64,000 nucleotides of DNA from Spirochaetia bacterium (GTDB lineage Bacteria > Spirochaetota > Spirochaetia > Treponematales > Rectinemataceae): assembly GCA_029975555.1 (NCBI GenBank), contig JARKOY010000105.1:1-64000 (forward strand). The letters run 5' to 3'. This document shows, in pieces, positions 63,352 through 64,000 of this stretch; positions within the stretch are counted from its first letter, which is position 1, and each line of letters starts with the position of its first letter. The notes beneath the pieces are model-generated. The model was not told where the DNA came from. It did not search any database and saw only the letters and a list, made by a program, of their open reading frames with translations. The position numbers were made by a program, and so were the translations under genes.

Positions 63352-64000
63352 ATGCCCAAGAAGAAATTTGTGTATTCGTTCGGAGCAGGCGTCGCCGAAG
63401 GCGACGGCACCATGAAAGAGCTTCTCGGCGGAAAAGGCGCCGGACTTCATGAGATGACAAAAATTGGATTGCCGGTTCCGGCTGGATTTACCATCACGAC
63501 GGAAGTCTGCGATCTTTATTTCAAGAATGGGAAAAAATGGCCCGAAGGACTTGAAAAAGAAGTCAAAAAGCACCTCGCCCTCCTCGAAAAGACGACGAAG
63601 AAGACGCTTGGAGACCCTCGAGATCCACTGCTTGTGTCCGTTCGCTCCGGCGCGCCTGTTTCGATGCCTGGCATGATGGAGACAATTCTGAATCTTGGCC
63701 TCACCGATGCATCCGTGGAAGGGCTTGCCGCAAAGACGGGGAACCGCCGCTTTGCCCTCGATGCATACCGCCGTTTCATCATGATGTACGGTTCCACAGC
63801 CATGGGTATCGATCGTGAAGAGTTCGACAAGGCCTTCGACGAAATCAAGGAAAAACGGACGCGGGCTCGACTGCACGTGGATGCAGGCCAAAAAATCAAC
63901 GACACCGACGTCAACGAGGACGAGCTCGATGAGCTCATCAAGGATTTCAAAAAGATCTATCGGCAACACATAAAGGCGGATTTTCCGCAGGATCCTTGGG
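63352..64000 (+). CDS. ppdK: Pyruvate, phosphate dikinase, N-terminal part (runs off the window)
   Basis: The frame from ATG 63352 is open to the window end (about 216 codons). It begins MPKKKFVYSFG and contains LLGGKGAGLHEM, GLPVPAGFTITTEVC, the ATP-grasp segment VRSGAPVSMPGMMETILNLG with its Arg, and YRRFIMMYGSTAMGI, all typical of PPDK. The enzyme interconverts pyruvate, ATP and phosphate with PEP, AMP and pyrophosphate, a step often used for pyrophosphate-based glycolysis. A strong GGAGGAAG lies upstream. Confidence 0.95.
   Translation, partial: MPKKKFVYSFGAGVAEGDGTMKELLGGKGAGLHEMTKIGLPVPAGFTITTEVCDLYFKNGKKWPEGLEKEVKKHLALLEKTTKKTLGDPRDPLLVSVRSGAPVSMPGMMETILNLGLTDASVEGLAAKTGNRRFALDAYRRFIMMYGSTAMGIDREEFDKAFDEIKEKRTRARLHVDAGQKINDTDVNEDELDELIKDFKKIYRQHIKADFPQDPW

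Overview
The window looks like a piece of a spirochaete chromosome (Spirochaetota, treponeme or Spirochaeta-like). This rests on family resemblance from memory, not a database search. It encodes a diderm cell with an outer membrane (LolC/D/E-type lipoprotein exporter, several lipoproteins) and a peptidoglycan wall (MurC, MreBCD, PBP2, RodA, MltG, a FemAB-like enzyme). Base composition is slightly GC-rich and genes are tightly packed with many ATGA stop/start overlaps. No insertion sequence, prophage, CRISPR array or rRNA operon was seen.

Layout, left arm (1-38.8 kb, mostly + strand): rpmF-acpP-rnc; cca facing a thiamine pyrophosphokinase and a HIT protein; a block of aminoacyl-tRNA synthetases (gltX, glnS, glyS, tyrS) with hup; deoD; a minus-strand pseudouridine synthase-hflK-hflC unit; a divergent-PAP2 membrane protein; a GH57 glucan enzyme; murC-yicC-kinase-SDR; galM; prfB with its programmed +1 frameshift, then an unknown membrane protein, ftsY and lolC-lolD-lolE; recA; folK-scpA-scpB-rluB-cmk-rpsA; and a GAF/AAA+ sigma-54-type activator followed by two envelope proteins.

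Centre: at 38,961-38,988, in the only convergent gap between the two arms, lies a sequence matching 22 of 28 positions of the E. coli dif site (compared from memory). It sits between two inverted G-rich blocks that both point at it. About 33 of 40 left-arm genes are on + and about 20 of 25 right-arm genes are on -, so transcription on both sides runs towards this point. I read this as the chromosome replication terminus with its XerCD recombination site. The oddity is that rpsA, rpoD, dnaG, recA and rnpB lie within about 14 kb of it.

Right arm (39-64 kb, mostly - strand, read from high to low coordinates): metG; a FemAB-like enzyme; a small coiled-coil protein; galactokinase; surE; tRNA-Thr and tRNA-Tyr with their own promoter and terminator; ykgJ-mltG-dnaG-rpoD; a zinc-ribbon protein; rnpB with a promoter inside that gene; a TPR protein; mreBCD-mrdA-rodA and a fused radical SAM protein. 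On the + strand are AmmeMemoRadiSam proteins B and A, a DUF503 protein, a lipoprotein and the start of pyruvate phosphate dikinase.

A recurring theme is leaderless or nearly leaderless initiation. At least six genes have a sigma-70-like -10 box ending 4-14 nt before the start codon and no Shine-Dalgarno sequence: the 3,921 gene, its divergent HIT neighbour, the pseudouridine synthase at 15,529, the TPR gene at 48,185, the small protein at 57,206, and metG with its divergent DUF503 partner. Three imperfect or perfect palindromes beside promoters (hup, GH57, ppdK) are candidate operators.
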